A stretch of DNA of 64,000 nt from contig NZ_CCAS010000010.1 of NCBI RefSeq assembly GCF_000612625.1, positions 1 to 64,000 on the forward strand, written 5' to 3'. The DNA is from Neobacillus jeddahensis (GTDB lineage Bacteria; Bacillota; Bacilli; Bacillales; Cytobacillaceae). The notes under the pieces are model-generated. The model ran no database searches. It was given only the letters and a program-made list of their open reading frames with translations, and was not told where the DNA came from. The position numbers were made by a program, and so were the translations under genes. Shown in pieces: positions 16,585-28,915 of the stretch (position 1 is its first letter; each line of letters opens with the position of its first letter).

Positions 16585-16781
16585 TGTGTAAAATATTGCA
16601 GCCTCTTATGTTACTTTATTAGATTCATTTTATTCCTCATAAAGGTATATTCCCTTTAAATGATGGTGTATCTTGTAACCCTTAGCTGCTAGGGCGAAGG
16701 TGCATGAAAATAAAATGACTATTAAGGATTCTCATAACGGTTTTTATTTTACCAAAATAAAAACACAAGGAGGAGTCATTC
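16585..16781 (+). ncRNA. rpsD leader, probable S4 autoregulatory region
   Basis: A non-coding leader of about 195 nt between the promoter and rpsD. It contains several short complementary segments, including CTTAGCTGCTAGGG near 16681. In B. subtilis S4 binds its own leader and represses rpsD. I infer the same here from position and leader length; I did not match a covariance model. Confidence 0.5.
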
Positions 16782-17384
16782 ATGGCTCGTTATACTGGCT
16801 CTAGCTGGAAAATCTCTCGTCGTCTTGGTATCTCTCTAAGCGGCACAGGTAAAGAATTAGAAAAGCGTCCTTACGCTCCTGGACAACATGGTCCAAACCA
16901 ACGCAAAAAGCTTTCTGAATACGGATTGCAATTACAAGAAAAGCAAAAACTTCGTCATATGTATGGAGTTACTGAGCGTCAATTCCGTAATCTTTTTGAT
17001 AAAGCTGGCAAATTAGGCGGCGTTCACGGTGAAAACTTCATGATTCTTCTTGAATCACGTCTTGATAACGTAGTATACCGTTTAGGTCTTGCTCGTACTC
17101 GTCGTGCTGCTCGTCAATTAGTAAACCATGGCCACATCATGGTTGATGGTGCTCGTGTAGATATCCCATCATACCGTTTAAAAGCTGGTCAAACAATCAG
17201 CCTTCGTGAAAAATCTCGTAACCTTGATGTTGTGAAAGAAGCGATCGAAGTAAATAACTTCGTTCCTGATTATTTAACATTCGATGCTGACAAATTAGAA
17301 GGTACTTTCACTCGCTTACCTGAGCGTTCTGAATTACCTGCTGAAATCAACGAAACTCTTATCGTCGAGTTCTACTCACGTTAA
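16782..17384 (+). CDS. rpsD: 30S ribosomal protein S4
   Basis: A primary 16S rRNA-binding protein of the small subunit body, 200 aa, full length. [25 protein letters not shown] at the N-terminus, [13 protein letters not shown], and the S4 RNA-binding domain [35 protein letters not shown] near residues 90-125. AAGGAGGAG precedes the ATG. As in other Bacillus it stands alone, away from the main ribosomal protein operons, and is autoregulated. Confidence 0.99.
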   Translation: MARYTGSSWKISRRLGISLSGTGKELEKRPYAPGQHGPNQRKKLSEYGLQLQEKQKLRHMYGVTERQFRNLFDKAGKLGGVHGENFMILLESRLDNVVYRLGLARTRRAARQLVNHGHIMVDGARVDIPSYRLKAGQTISLREKSRNLDVVKEAIEVNNFVPDYLTFDADKLEGTFTRLPERSELPAEINETLIVEFYSR

Positions 17385-17391
17385 TAAGGTT

Positions 17392-17434
17392 AAACCTCCG
17401 ATTCCTATTGGTATCGGGGGTTTTCTTTTTTTAT
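17392..17434 (+). terminator. Terminator of rpsD
   Basis: AACCTCCGAT / ATCGGGGGTT stem (one G-T pair) followed by TTTCTTTTTTT. Confidence 0.8.
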
Positions 17435-17473
17435 TCTATATAAATAATGCCCGTTGATTTCCGCTCTAATTAA

Positions 17474-17526
17474 CACAAAAAGCAAGTGGAGAAAAACGAG
17501 CTGTCTTTCTTCACTTGCCTTTTTGT
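17474..17526 (-). terminator. Terminator of tyrS
   Basis: AAAGGCAAGTGAAGAAAG on the - strand pairs with TTTTTCTCCACTTGCTTTTT across a short loop; the stem is followed by T. Confidence 0.7.
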
Positions 17527-19063
<1,537 letters not shown>

Positions 19064-19069
19064 TAGCTC

Positions 19070-19098
19070 TTTTTACCATATTTCGTTTCACATGTCAA
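19070..19098 (-). promoter_or_regulatory. Promoter of the tyrS T-box transcript
   Basis: On the - strand TTGACA is followed after 17 nt by TAAAAA. It places the transcript start just upstream of the T-box stem I. The -10 is weak but the -35 is perfect. Confidence 0.6.
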
Positions 19099-19196
19099 AC
19101 CTCAACTGGAAATTTCAGAAAATGTAGAAGCTTGTCAGTTTTTATCCTTACTATATGCTATAATGTAAGGGATTTTATATTGAGGTGATGCTCTGA

Positions 19197-21950
19197 ATGA
19201 ATGAAAAAATCCAGGCATGGATGGAAAAAGGAAAATCCATACTAAACTTATTTACCCATAAGAAAACGGTAAAAAGTGCTCGAATTACCTATCAAGTCGT
19301 TTGGAACCTCTTTCTTCTTGTAGTAACAGTGCTTATAATCGGAGGATCGTTTGCTACAGGTGTTGGTGCAGGTTATTTCGCCTCCCTTGTAAAGGATGAA
19401 CCCGTCCGCTCTTACGAAAGTATGAAAAAGGATATTTATAATTACACAGAAACATCGGATTTATATTTTGCCGATGATGTCTATCTTGGCAGGCTAAGAT
19501 CTGACCTTGTGCGAGATGAGGTCAAGGTTGAAAATGTCTCCAAGGATTTAGTCAATGCTGTTGTTGCCACCGAAGATGAGTACTTTTATCAGCATAAAGG
19601 GGTCGTCCCGAAAGCGGTTTTCCGTGCAGTCTTCCAGGAGGTAACCAATTCTTCTGTGCAGTCGGGTGGAAGTACCTTAACCCAACAATTGATAAAAAAT
19701 CAAATCTTAACAAACGAAGTTTCCTTCCAACGGAAAGCAAATGAGATATTACTTGCACTGAGATTAGAGAAATTCTTTGATAAAAAAGAAATTCTTGAAG
19801 CCTATCTTAACGTTTCAACCTTCGGAAGAAATTCTTCAGGACAAAACATTGCAGGTGTTCAAGCGGCTGCCAAAGGTATTTTTGGGAAAGAGGCAAGTGA
19901 ACTAACTTTACCTCAAGCAGCGTTTATTGCGGGACTGCCGCAAAGTCCGTTTGGATATACCCCCTTTACACGGGAAGGTACTGTTAAAAACAATCTTGAA
20001 CCAGGTCTCACCCGGATGAAAACAGTTCTAAAAAGAATGTTTGATGGTGGATATATTAACCAGCAACAATATGCTGAAGCTTCCGGGTACGACATTACAA
20101 AGGACTTTATTACTCCAGTTAGTAACCCGCTTGAAAAATATCCATGGCTTACGTTTGAGATTGAAAAGCGTTCAATCGAAGTTCTGACTACGGTACTAGC
20201 CCAAAAAGACGGCTATACTGATAAAGATTTAAAAAATGATGACAATCTTTATTACAAATACAAAACATTAGCAGACCATGATTTACATCAAAATGGCTAT
20301 AAAATTCATACCACGATTGACAAGGGCATTTACGATGCCATGCAAGTGGTAAAAGACAATTATAAAAATTATGGACCTGATAAACCGCAGGAAAAGAAGG
20401 ATCCAGAAACTGGTGAAACAATTACTGTGACTGAACCCGTTGAAGTGGGAGCAGAATTAATTGAGAATAAGACAGGAAAGATCATCAGTTTTGTCGCTGG
20501 AAGAAATTATGACAACCAACAGCTCAATCACGCAACGAGTGCCATTAGACAAAATGGCTCCACGATGAAGCCGCTTCTTGTCTATGGTCCGGCAATTGAG
20601 TTAGGAAAAGTGTCTCCCGGAACACCATTACCAGATGTAGCACTGAGTCTCGCTTTCGGTCGAAGTACTCCGTGGCCGCGCAACTATGATTTAAGATACA
20701 GCGGATTGGTTTCTGCCCGTTATGCACTGGCAAAATCGTATAACGTCCCTGCCGTTAAATTATATAAAGACATTGTTGATCAAAGTCCAGCTAAGTATCT
20801 TGAAAAAATGGGATTTACTTCTTTAAAAAAACCTGACTATACCAATCTTTCTACAGCCATCGGCTCCATGGAGACAGGCGTGACAATAGAAGAAAATACA
20901 AATGCATTCAGCACATTTGCAAATGGTGGGAAATTTATTGACGCCTATTTGATTGATAAAATTGTCGATAAAAATGGCAAGATTATTTATCAACACGAGG
21001 TGAAACCGGTTGATGTCTTTAAACCACAAACAGCCTATTTAACACTAGATATGATGCGTGATGTGGTCAAAATGGGGACGGCATCAGGTGTGAAAAGCAA
21101 ATTGAAATTTAATGCGGATTGGGCTGGGAAAACAGGGACAGGGAATGAATATATTGATTCTTGGTTTGTCGCTACAAATCCAAGCGTTACCTTTGGAATT
21201 TGGACAGGGTACGATACGCCAAAATCTCTCAATACCTCTGGCATGTCCTATAGCCAACGGACAAATAATCTTTGGGCTGAATTAATAAATGCAGCCTATA
21301 GTATTAAACCAGATTTAGTTGATCCAAAAGAAACATTTGAAATGCCTGATGGAATTGTAAAACGTTCTTATTGCGCCGTTTCAGGTATGTTACCTTCTGA
21401 AGCCTGTTCAAAAGCAGGATTAATTGAAAGTGATTACTTTAATATCAATAATGTTCCAACAAAAGTAGATGATAGTTTGCTTGAAAGCAAATTTGTCACA
21501 GTAGGTTCTAAAAAATATTTGGCCTTAGATTCTACACCAGAAGAGTTTGCCCAGTTTGGTCTTATCCTAAACCCAGACTTTATCACTCGAATGGTAGGAA
21601 AGAACTTTAAAAATACTAGTCAGTTAATTCCTAAGAAAGACCGTTGGGGAAAAATCCTTGTTCCAGATGCTAAAATGGTCGATAACGGGAAGAAGCCTGA
21701 TAGTGTAAGCTTATCTGGATCAGGCAATAAATTAGCATGGTCCGCCTCACCTGATAATGATGTCGTTGGATACCGTGTCTACCAAGCTGGCTTACTTTCA
21801 TCGAAAGTAGCAAGCATAAAAAGTGATTCTGATCTTTCCTTTACTGCCAACAATGGAGATTATTATGTAACGGCAGTCGATATCGCTGGAAATGAATCGG
21901 CACCATCTAATATAGTGACCCTAGGTTCATCTGAAACACCTGCTCCTTAA
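19197..21950 (+). CDS. Class A penicillin-binding protein (transglycosylase/transpeptidase)
   Basis: A bifunctional peptidoglycan synthase of 917 aa. One transmembrane anchor spans about residues 35-65. The GT51 domain has ATEDEYFYQHKGV with the catalytic Glu, SGGSTLTQQLIKNQ and QAAFIAGLPQSPF. The transpeptidase domain has the nucleophile Ser455 in GSTMK, SYN in AKSYNVPAV, and KTGTG near residue 645. The last 90 residues form a fibronectin type III-like module (NKLAWSASPDNDVVGYRVYQ...DYYVTAVDIAGNES). GAGGTGA precedes the ATG. It sits between tyrS and acsA, and I could not assign it to a particular B. subtilis paralogue. Confidence 0.95.
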   Translation: MNEKIQAWMEKGKSILNLFTHKKTVKSARITYQVVWNLFLLVVTVLIIGGSFATGVGAGYFASLVKDEPVRSYESMKKDIYNYTETSDLYFADDVYLGRLRSDLVRDEVKVENVSKDLVNAVVATEDEYFYQHKGVVPKAVFRAVFQEVTNSSVQSGGSTLTQQLIKNQILTNEVSFQRKANEILLALRLEKFFDKKEILEAYLNVSTFGRNSSGQNIAGVQAAAKGIFGKEASELTLPQAAFIAGLPQSPFGYTPFTREGTVKNNLEPGLTRMKTVLKRMFDGGYINQQQYAEASGYDITKDFITPVSNPLEKYPWLTFEIEKRSIEVLTTVLAQKDGYTDKDLKNDDNLYYKYKTLADHDLHQNGYKIHTTIDKGIYDAMQVVKDNYKNYGPDKPQEKKDPETGETITVTEPVEVGAELIENKTGKIISFVAGRNYDNQQLNHATSAIRQNGSTMKPLLVYGPAIELGKVSPGTPLPDVALSLAFGRSTPWPRNYDLRYSGLVSARYALAKSYNVPAVKLYKDIVDQSPAKYLEKMGFTSLKKPDYTNLSTAIGSMETGVTIEENTNAFSTFANGGKFIDAYLIDKIVDKNGKIIYQHEVKPVDVFKPQTAYLTLDMMRDVVKMGTASGVKSKLKFNADWAGKTGTGNEYIDSWFVATNPSVTFGIWTGYDTPKSLNTSGMSYSQRTNNLWAELINAAYSIKPDLVDPKETFEMPDGIVKRSYCAVSGMLPSEACSKAGLIESDYFNINNVPTKVDDSLLESKFVTVGSKKYLALDSTPEEFAQFGLILNPDFITRMVGKNFKNTSQLIPKKDRWGKILVPDAKMVDNGKKPDSVSLSGSGNKLAWSASPDNDVVGYRVYQAGLLSSKVASIKSDSDLSFTANNGDYYVTAVDIAGNESAPSNIVTLGSSETPAP

Positions 21951-21954
21951 GAAA

Positions 21955-21987
21955 TAAAAATCGCACCGAATTCGGTGCGATTTTTTG
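21955..21987. terminator. Bidirectional terminator between the PBP gene and acsA
   Basis: ATCGCACCGAA / TTCGGTGCGAT perfect stem bordered by A5 and T6 runs. Confidence 0.88.
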
Positions 21988-21996
21988 TTTCTAATT

Positions 21997-23715
21997 TTAG
22001 TCTTCCATTGTTGAAAGGTCACCGGTTGGTAAGTTAAGTTCCCAGGCCTTTAACACTCGTCTCATTATCTTACCGCTTCTTGTTTTTGGTAATTTATCGC
22101 GGAAATCAATTTCACGTGGTGCCGCATGGGCTGCTAACCCTTGTTTCACAAATTGTCTAATCTCTTCTTTCAATTCGTCAGTAGCTTCATAACCATCTCG
22201 AAGGGCTACAAAGGCCTTAATAATCTCTCCGCGGATAGGGTCTGGTTTTCCAATAACCCCTGCTTCTGCGACTGCTGGATGCTCGACAAGTTTACTTTCC
22301 ACTTCAAATGGTCCAACACGCTCACCCGAAGTCATAATGACATCATCAACTCTGCCTTGGAACCAGAAATAACCATCCTCATCCATGTAGGCAGAATCCC
22401 CTGAAACATACCAACCGCCGGGCATAAAGTAGGATTCAAATTTTTCAGGATTATTCCAGATTGTATTCATCATCGACGGCCAGCCCTTTTTAATCGCCAG
22501 ATTGCCCATACGGTATGGCGGCAGCTCATTCCCTTGATGATCGACAATCGCTGCTTCCACTCCTGGTATTGGTTTCCCCATCGATCCAGGCTTAATCATC
22601 ATACAAGGATAGTTACTGATAAGCTGTGCACCTGTTTCCGTCATCCACCAGTTATCATGGATTCGTTTATTGAATACCTTTGCCCCCCATTTCACGACTT
22701 CTGGGTTTAAGGGTTCCCCAACACTTAGGACGTGGCGAAGACTGCTTAGATCGAATTTCTTCACAAGCTCATCTCCTGCACCCATTAACATCCGGAAGGC
22801 AGTAGGAGCACTATACCAAACGGTCACACCAAAATCTTCAATCATTTGATACCAAGATTCAGGACTAAAACGGCCACCAATAATGACGTTTGATGATCCC
22901 GTTAGCCATGGTCCAAAAATACCATAGGATGTCCCTGTCACCCAACCTGGGTCGGCTGTGCACCAGTATACATCTTCTTCTTTTAAGTCGAGAACCCATT
23001 TTGCCGTTTGATAATGCTGAATCATCGCATTATGTACATGCAATACCCCTTTAGGTTTACCTGTTGAACCAGATGTATAATGGAGAATTAGGCCATCTTT
23101 TCGATCCACCCATTCAATCTTAAGTTGTTTACTAGCTGAATCAAACTTTTTCAGAAAGTTAATATATGGCCCTTGTTCCTCGACGTTGCCACCAACTAGG
23201 AATATATGCTTCAATGCAGGTAGATCCTGAACTGGTACTCTGTCTAATAACTCTGGAGTTGTAACTAAAACCTTCGCTTCACTGTCTTGAAGGCGATCTC
23301 GTACAGCCCCTTCCATAAATGCTTCGAAAAGTGGCCCGACAATAGCACCTAGTTTAATGGCACCTAGAACCGTAAAATAAAGTTCTGGAGAGCGCGGCAT
23401 AAAAATAAAGACGCGGTCCCCTTTTTCTACATCTCCATAATTTTTTAACACATTCCCTGCCTTATTAGACAATTCCTTCATTTCTTTAAATGTATATTTT
23501 TCATTTCTCGAACCATCACGATAGTATAGAGCAATTTTATTTTTTCGGAAGCCTTCCACATGGCGGTCAATTGCTTCATAGGCCATATTAACAAGCCCTG
23601 TTTCACTCCAAGAGAATGTCTTTTCAGTTTCTTTCCAGTCAAAGTGTTGGTATCTCTCCTCATAATTCCCCATATTATGATCCCCTTGGACCACTGGCAG
23701 CGCTTCCACTTTCAT
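21997..23715 (-). CDS. acsA: Acetyl-CoA synthetase
   Basis: An AMP-forming enzyme of 572 aa that activates acetate to acetyl-CoA. ATP loop LHYTSGSTGKPKGVLHVHN, DNWWMTETGAQ, WYVSGDSAYMDEDGYFWFQGRVDD, and the C-terminal LPKTRSGKIMRR, whose lysine is the target of AcuA acetylation in B. subtilis. The length equals the B. subtilis protein when started at the ATG after AGGGGGAG; the 27 upstream codons are rejected. It is divergent from acuABC, whose products acetylate and deacetylate it. Confidence 0.97.
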   Translation of the reverse strand: MKVEALPVVQGDHNMGNYEERYQHFDWKETEKTFSWSETGLVNMAYEAIDRHVEGFRKNKIALYYRDGSRNEKYTFKEMKELSNKAGNVLKNYGDVEKGDRVFIFMPRSPELYFTVLGAIKLGAIVGPLFEAFMEGAVRDRLQDSEAKVLVTTPELLDRVPVQDLPALKHIFLVGGNVEEQGPYINFLKKFDSASKQLKIEWVDRKDGLILHYTSGSTGKPKGVLHVHNAMIQHYQTAKWVLDLKEEDVYWCTADPGWVTGTSYGIFGPWLTGSSNVIIGGRFSPESWYQMIEDFGVTVWYSAPTAFRMLMGAGDELVKKFDLSSLRHVLSVGEPLNPEVVKWGAKVFNKRIHDNWWMTETGAQLISNYPCMMIKPGSMGKPIPGVEAAIVDHQGNELPPYRMGNLAIKKGWPSMMNTIWNNPEKFESYFMPGGWYVSGDSAYMDEDGYFWFQGRVDDVIMTSGERVGPFEVESKLVEHPAVAEAGVIGKPDPIRGEIIKAFVALRDGYEATDELKEEIRQFVKQGLAAHAAPREIDFRDKLPKTRSGKIMRRVLKAWELNLPTGDLSTMED

Positions 23716-23922
23716 TATTAATCTCCCCCTCTTCGTTATTATGAGATTATTATAGTACAAATAGGGACTATTCACAATTTTAAAAATACTATTCATGAAA
23801 TCTTATCCACGGATCGGAACTTTTGACTTTACAATACAGAAAATTTCGTAAAATCACTTTTAATTGATAGATATTATGTATAATAGAATTGATACACAAC
23901 GATCTCTCAGGTAGGTGACCGT

Positions 23923-24555
23923 ATGGAACATAAAAAGACATATAATGCAAAACAATTAAAGACACCCCAGGGGAGTCTAATTATTGAAGGCCCTATTTCA
24001 GCTGAGCAACTAGCTAGCTATGAATTTCATGAACACCTAGTCGCATTCCGACCACCTGAGCAGCAGCATAAGGCATTAATTGGAATAGCTGAACTCCCAG
24101 AAGGAAGAATCATTATTGCAAGAAATCAGCAGACGATTGTGGGATATGTTACCTATCTTTACCCCGATCCCCTTGAGCGATGGTCTGAAGGTAAAATGGA
24201 TAATTTAATCGAGCTTGGTGCAATTGAAGTGATTCCACAATTTAGAGGATGTTCAGTCGGTAAAAGCCTCCTCATTGTTTCGATGATGGATGATGCGATG
24301 GAGGATTATATCACCATTACGACTGAATATTATTGGCATTGGGATTTAAAAGGGACAAAATTAAATGTATGGGATTATCGGAAGGTCATGGAGAAAATGA
24401 TGAATGCTGGTGGGCTTGAGTGGTATGCTACAGACGACCCGGAGATTTGTTCTCACCCTGCAAACTGTTTGATGGCACGGATGGGAAAGCGAGTAGATGT
24501 TGAATCCATTCAGAAGTTTGACCGTTTACGATTTATGAATCGATTTATGTATTAA
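23923..24555 (+). CDS. acuA: Protein acetyltransferase AcuA
   Basis: A 210-aa GNAT-family acetyltransferase that, in B. subtilis, inactivates AcsA by acetylating its active-site lysine. The acetyl-CoA-binding region is IELGAIEVIPQFRGCSVGKSLL (residues 95-120), with Q/R-x-x-G-x-G/S-type P-loop RGCSVGK. AGGTAGGTGA precedes the ATG. It is the first gene of acuABC and divergent from acsA with about 200 nt between them. Confidence 0.95.
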   Translation: MEHKKTYNAKQLKTPQGSLIIEGPISAEQLASYEFHEHLVAFRPPEQQHKALIGIAELPEGRIIIARNQQTIVGYVTYLYPDPLERWSEGKMDNLIELGAIEVIPQFRGCSVGKSLLIVSMMDDAMEDYITITTEYYWHWDLKGTKLNVWDYRKVMEKMMNAGGLEWYATDDPEICSHPANCLMARMGKRVDVESIQKFDRLRFMNRFMY

Positions 24556-24597
24556 CATTTATCCTGTTATTTGCTAAAGATAGAGGGTGATTTAGGA

Positions 24598-25245
24598 ATG
24601 ATTGTAGAAGAAATTATGCAAACAGATGTTGCCACACTATTACCGACCAATACGATCTCAGATGCAATAAATTTAATGGAATCAAGAAAAATCCGCCATA
24701 TCCCCATTGTGGATCAGGAAGGACTTTTAGTTGGTCTAGTGACCGTTGCAAAAATACGGGAAGCCACTCCATCCATTTTTCACGCAAATGAGCATCCTGA
24801 AGATTTAAAAAAACACCTTGAAACTATTATGGAGAAAAATGTTATCACTGGACATCCACTCGATTTTGTTGAAGAAGTAGCCGGTCTTTTCTATGAACAT
24901 AAGATTAGTTGTCTGCCAATCATTCATGATCGGAAACTAGTAGGAATTGTAACCGAAACAGATTTACTGCGCACAATGGTGGAATTAACTGGCGCGCATC
25001 AGCCAGGTTCACAAATTGAAATAAAGGTGCCCAACCTCGCCGGAAAGCTTAGTGATATTACAGAAGTAATAAAGAAGCGCAAAGCAAACATCCTCAGTGT
25101 TCTTGTTTATTCTGATAAAATGGATGAACATTATAAAATACTTGTCATTAGGTTACAAACCATGAACCCCACTGCACTTATTCAAGATTTAAAAGAAGCA
25201 GGACATCAAGTACTATGGCCTAATCTTCCGGGGATGTCTATATGA
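24598..25245 (+). CDS. acuB: Acetoin/acetate utilization protein AcuB (CBS-ACT)
   Basis: A 215-aa protein with two CBS domains (about residues 1-60 and 75-130; [12 protein letters not shown] and [13 protein letters not shown]) and a C-terminal ACT-like domain ([23 protein letters not shown]). CBS pairs usually bind adenine nucleotides. Its exact role in the acu system is not established. The ATG is taken instead of a TTG 27 nt upstream because of GAGGGTGATTTAGGA before it. Its stop overlaps the acuC start (ATGA). Confidence 0.93.
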   Translation: MIVEEIMQTDVATLLPTNTISDAINLMESRKIRHIPIVDQEGLLVGLVTVAKIREATPSIFHANEHPEDLKKHLETIMEKNVITGHPLDFVEEVAGLFYEHKISCLPIIHDRKLVGIVTETDLLRTMVELTGAHQPGSQIEIKVPNLAGKLSDITEVIKKRKANILSVLVYSDKMDEHYKILVIRLQTMNPTALIQDLKEAGHQVLWPNLPGMSI

Positions 25246-26414
25246 GTGATTTGTGCTCCTTTGTTTTTTCAGAAGAATTGTTGAAATATAAATTCGGTCA
25301 TAACCATCCCTTTGACCAATTCCGACTTAAACTAACCGTAGACCTCTTATATAAACTCAACGCATTAGATTATAAGCAGGTAATTCCGCCAAAAATGGCT
25401 TCAGAAGACGAATTAGCCCTTATACACGATCGAAGTTACATAGAAGCCGTTAAAAAAGCAGGACAAGGCCAGCTTCCAAAAGAAATAGCAGAAAACTACG
25501 GCTTAGGTACAGAGGATACACCTGTCTTCCCAAATATGCACGAGGCCAGTTCTTTATTGGTAGGTGGTACATTAACTGCTGTCGATCAAGTCATGACTGG
25601 CAAGGCTCTTCACGCGCTCCACCTTGGGGGTGGATTACATCATGGTTTTCGTGGGAAAGCGTCTGGCTTTTGCATTTATAATGATAGCTCAGTCGCCATT
25701 AAATATCTGCAAGAAAAATACAATGCGCGGGTCTTATACGTTGATACAGATGCACATCATGGGGACGGCGTCCAATGGTCATTCTATGATGATCCAAATG
25801 TGTGTACTCTTTCCATTCATGAAACAGGACGTTATCTGTTCCCAGGGACAGGAAATATTAATGAGCGTGGTCAAGGTGCAGGCTATGGTTATTCTTTTAA
25901 TATCCCAATCGATGCCTTTACAGAGGATGAATCATGGCTGGATGCCTACAGACAATCATTAAAAGCTGTTGCGAAGTTTTTTAAACCAGACGTCATCTTA
26001 ACCCAAAATGGAGCAGACTCGCATTATTATGACCCATTAACGCATTTATCAGCCACTATGAAGATCTATCGAGAAATACCAAAACTTGCTCATGAGATTG
26101 CCCATCAATATTGTAATGGAAAGTGGATTGCAGTCGGTGGCGGTGGCTATGACATCTGGAGAGTAGTTCCAAGGGCATGGGCCCTTATTTGGCTAGAAAT
26201 GACAGAAAACTCTAATTGTTACGGTAATTTACCAAATGAGTGGCTAATACAGTGGCAGAAGGAATCCCCTGTTACCCTGCCACATGAATGGGATGATCCC
26301 GATCATTTATATACCCCAATCCCAAGAAAAGCAGAGATTACTGAGAAAAATTCACTTACGCTTGAAAAGGCCCTCTATCCCATTCTGAATCAGCAAAATA
26401 GTAAAATGTGGTAA
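25242..26414 (+). CDS. acuC: Protein deacetylase AcuC (histone deacetylase family)
   Basis: A zinc-dependent class I/II HDAC-fold enzyme of 390 aa that reactivates AcsA in B. subtilis. Active-site motifs are [22 protein letters not shown], the zinc site [20 protein letters not shown], and [15 protein letters not shown] with the further zinc ligand. [17 protein letters not shown] completes the family pattern. It is translationally coupled to acuB by a four-nt overlap and ends at a shared terminator facing ccpA. Confidence 0.96.
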   Translation: MSDLCSFVFSEELLKYKFGHNHPFDQFRLKLTVDLLYKLNALDYKQVIPPKMASEDELALIHDRSYIEAVKKAGQGQLPKEIAENYGLGTEDTPVFPNMHEASSLLVGGTLTAVDQVMTGKALHALHLGGGLHHGFRGKASGFCIYNDSSVAIKYLQEKYNARVLYVDTDAHHGDGVQWSFYDDPNVCTLSIHETGRYLFPGTGNINERGQGAGYGYSFNIPIDAFTEDESWLDAYRQSLKAVAKFFKPDVILTQNGADSHYYDPLTHLSATMKIYREIPKLAHEIAHQYCNGKWIAVGGGGYDIWRVVPRAWALIWLEMTENSNCYGNLPNEWLIQWQKESPVTLPHEWDDPDHLYTPIPRKAEITEKNSLTLEKALYPILNQQNSKMW

Positions 26415-26456
26415 AAAAAACAGATTGGCTTGACGGCCAACCTGCTTTTTTTATTT
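26413..26456. terminator. Bidirectional terminator between acuC and ccpA
   Basis: CAGATTGGCTT / GGCCAACCTG stem between A8 and T7 tracts. It overlaps the acuC stop and the ccpA 3' end. Confidence 0.8.
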
Positions 26457-27449
26457 TGTCGATTGTCGGTATTCAATTCGATGTGGCAATACAACAATAT
26501 TTTCATCAGTTTTTTCTTTATTCATCAATTTAGTTAATAGTCGCATGGCAACTGCACCAATATCATATAAAGGTTGTACAATGGTTGTTAGCTGCGGACG
26601 AACCATGAGAGAAAGTCTCGTATTATCTGAAGTAATAACCTCAAAATCCTCCGGTATTTTAAAACCTTTATCCTCAGCTCCATGAACTACGCCTAATGCC
26701 ATTTCATCTGCACCAACTATGATTGCAGTTGGTCGTTCCCCTCCTTCTAAAAGCTTTTCAAATGCTTCAATTCCGGAGTCATACGTATAATCACCTTCAA
26801 CGATCAGCTCTTCATTATAAGGAAGACCTCCATCTTGAAGGGCTCTTTGGTAACCCTTAAGTTTCTTCTGAGCATTTTTTGGCTCATGAAGTGGACCAAC
26901 AACAAAAGCAATTTTTTTATGACCTTTATCAATAAATTCCTTAACAGAATCATAAACCGCTGCTTCATAATCAATATTTACAGAAGGTATTTGGTTTGAC
27001 TCTTCAATTGACCCCGCAAGGACAATTGGGACAGGGGATTTGCTGAATTCCTCTACATGATCAGCCGTGATATTACCTCCCATGAACACAAGTCCATCCA
27101 CTTGTTTACCTAACATCGTATTAAGCAAATGTAATTCCTTATCCTTATTTTGGTCGGAATTACTTAAAATAATATTGTATTTATACATTGTCGCAATATC
27201 TTCAATTCCTCGTGCTAATTCAGCAAAAAAGATATTGGAAATATCCGGGATAATCACTCCAACTGTTGTCGTTTTCTTACTTGCCAATCCTCGTGCGACA
27301 GCATTTGGACGGTACCCTAATCTTTCAATAACTTCTAAAACCTTTTTCCTGGTAACCGGTTTTACATTGGGATTCCCATTGACTACGCGGGAAACAGTCG
27401 CCATTGAAACATTAGCTTCCCTTGCGACATCATAAATTGTGATATTCAC
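26451..27449 (-). CDS. ccpA: Catabolite control protein A
   Basis: A LacI/GalR-family master regulator of carbon catabolite control, 332 aa, active with HPr-Ser46-P. The N-terminal [23 protein letters not shown] is the helix-turn-helix, then [32 protein letters not shown] with the hinge helix, then the periplasmic-binding-protein-like core. The residues match B. subtilis CcpA almost throughout the N-terminal 100. GTG is chosen with AGGAG nine or ten nt before it; an earlier GTG lies against the Shine-Dalgarno. The likely in-window target is the ackA cre. Confidence 0.97.
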   Translation of the reverse strand: MNITIYDVAREANVSMATVSRVVNGNPNVKPVTRKKVLEVIERLGYRPNAVARGLASKKTTTVGVIIPDISNIFFAELARGIEDIATMYKYNIILSNSDQNKDKELHLLNTMLGKQVDGLVFMGGNITADHVEEFSKSPVPIVLAGSIEESNQIPSVNIDYEAAVYDSVKEFIDKGHKKIAFVVGPLHEPKNAQKKLKGYQRALQDGGLPYNEELIVEGDYTYDSGIEAFEKLLEGGERPTAIIVGADEMALGVVHGAEDKGFKIPEDFEVITSDNTRLSLMVRPQLTTIVQPLYDIGAVAMRLLTKLMNKEKTDENIVVLPHRIEYRQSTK

Positions 27450-27659
27450 GTTTAACACTCTCCTAAAACGTACGTTGTTTTCTTTATTTTACATCTGTTA
27501 TGAAAAAACTAGTCATGTTTATTGTATTCCAAACCGAAACTTCCACTTTTCTGATTGTGAGATAATAAACAATCTTTGTATGTATTTAATGATACGATAA
27601 GAATATTAAAGCCGCAATTGCATTTGTCAATATTCTTTATAAAATTTCTATTTCCATTC

Positions 27660-27690
27660 AAAAACCTTCTGCAAGATATGCAGAAGGCAT
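27660..27690 (-). terminator. Terminator of aroA
   Basis: CCTTCTGCA / TGCAGAAGG stem, followed on the - strand by TTTTT, 24 nt beyond the aroA stop codon. Confidence 0.85.
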
Positions 27691-27713
27691 TTAAATTACC
27701 ATTTTTTTGATAA

Positions 27714-28790
27714 TTAAATACGAACAAAGTTTGATGCAAGTAAATCACTAAAGAATTTATCAAACTGATTAAGATCCATTTGCTGTTGAGCATCTGAAAG
27801 AGCAACAGCAGGATCCGGATGAACTTCAGCCATAACCCCATCAGCACCGATAGCAAGTGCAGCTTTCGCACAAGGGAGTAATAAATCTCTTCTACCTGTT
27901 GAGTGAGTAACGTCTACCATTACTGGTAAATGTGTTTCTTGTTTTAATATTGGAACCGCTGAGATATCAAGTGTATTTCGTGTTGCCCGTTCATACGTTC
28001 TAATACCGCGTTCACAGAGAATGATTTGTCCATTCCCTTGTGCCATAATGTATTCAGCTGCATTAATAAATTCTTCGATTGTAGCTGAAATCCCTCGCTT
28101 TAATAGAACAGGCTTATTGACAGCTCCAGCTGCTTTTAACAATTCGAAATTCTGCATATTTCGAGCACCGATTTGAATGACATCAATATAATCAACAGCC
28201 ATTTCAATATCAGCAGGATTTACGATTTCGCTAATGACCGCCATATCGAATTCGTCTGCCACTCGTTTTAGAATTTTTAATCCTTCTACCCCAAGACCTT
28301 GGAAATCATATGGAGATGTACGTGGTTTGTAAGCCCCGCCACGAAGGAGTTTCAGGCCTTTTTCTTTCATAGCTTTTGCCACCGTCGCTACCTGCTCATA
28401 TGATTCAACTGCACATGGTCCAAAGACAAAATGCTGCTTACCATCCCCAATATTCTCACCTTTAAGCGAAACAATTGTATCCTCAGGCTTCTTCTTTCTG
28501 GACACTAATAATGCTTTTTCATGATCATCCTTTTGCAAGTCCAAACCTGCTTTAAAAATTTCCTTAAAAATATGATCAATCGTGGAACTCTCAAATGGTC
28601 CGTCATTATGTTCTTTAATCACTTCAAGCATTTTTCTTTCACGAACTGGATCGTAGCGGTATACACCTTGATTTCCTTTAACTCGTCCAATCTCTTGAAC
28701 AAGCTGTGCCCTTTCATTAATTAGCTTCAACAATTCCAAGTTAAGCTCATCAACACGTGTTCTCAACTGATCTAATTCATTATTGACCAT
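27714..28790 (-). CDS. aroA: Bifunctional DAHP synthase / chorismate mutase
   Basis: The first enzyme of the shikimate pathway (358 aa, the B. subtilis length) with an N-terminal AroQ-type chorismate mutase domain (residues 1-90; [34 protein letters not shown]), which serves as the allosteric sensor for chorismate and prephenate. The C-terminal DAHP synthase type I-beta barrel carries [49 protein letters not shown] and [10 protein letters not shown]. The ATG is chosen; GGAAGG lies 12 nt upstream, a somewhat long spacing. It is monocistronic and upstream of ccpA. Confidence 0.97.
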   Translation of the reverse strand: MVNNELDQLRTRVDELNLELLKLINERAQLVQEIGRVKGNQGVYRYDPVRERKMLEVIKEHNDGPFESSTIDHIFKEIFKAGLDLQKDDHEKALLVSRKKKPEDTIVSLKGENIGDGKQHFVFGPCAVESYEQVATVAKAMKEKGLKLLRGGAYKPRTSPYDFQGLGVEGLKILKRVADEFDMAVISEIVNPADIEMAVDYIDVIQIGARNMQNFELLKAAGAVNKPVLLKRGISATIEEFINAAEYIMAQGNGQIILCERGIRTYERATRNTLDISAVPILKQETHLPVMVDVTHSTGRRDLLLPCAKAALAIGADGVMAEVHPDPAVALSDAQQQMDLNQFDKFFSDLLASNFVRI

Positions 28791-28915
28791 TGTCGTTCCC
28801 GTCCTTCCTTTTGCCAATCATTTACTTTTCAAAGTCTACAAGTGTATTGTTTGAGATAAGTAAAAAATTCACAAGTATTAAATGCTAAGTTTTTAATTTT
28901 CAATAATTAGGCTTT

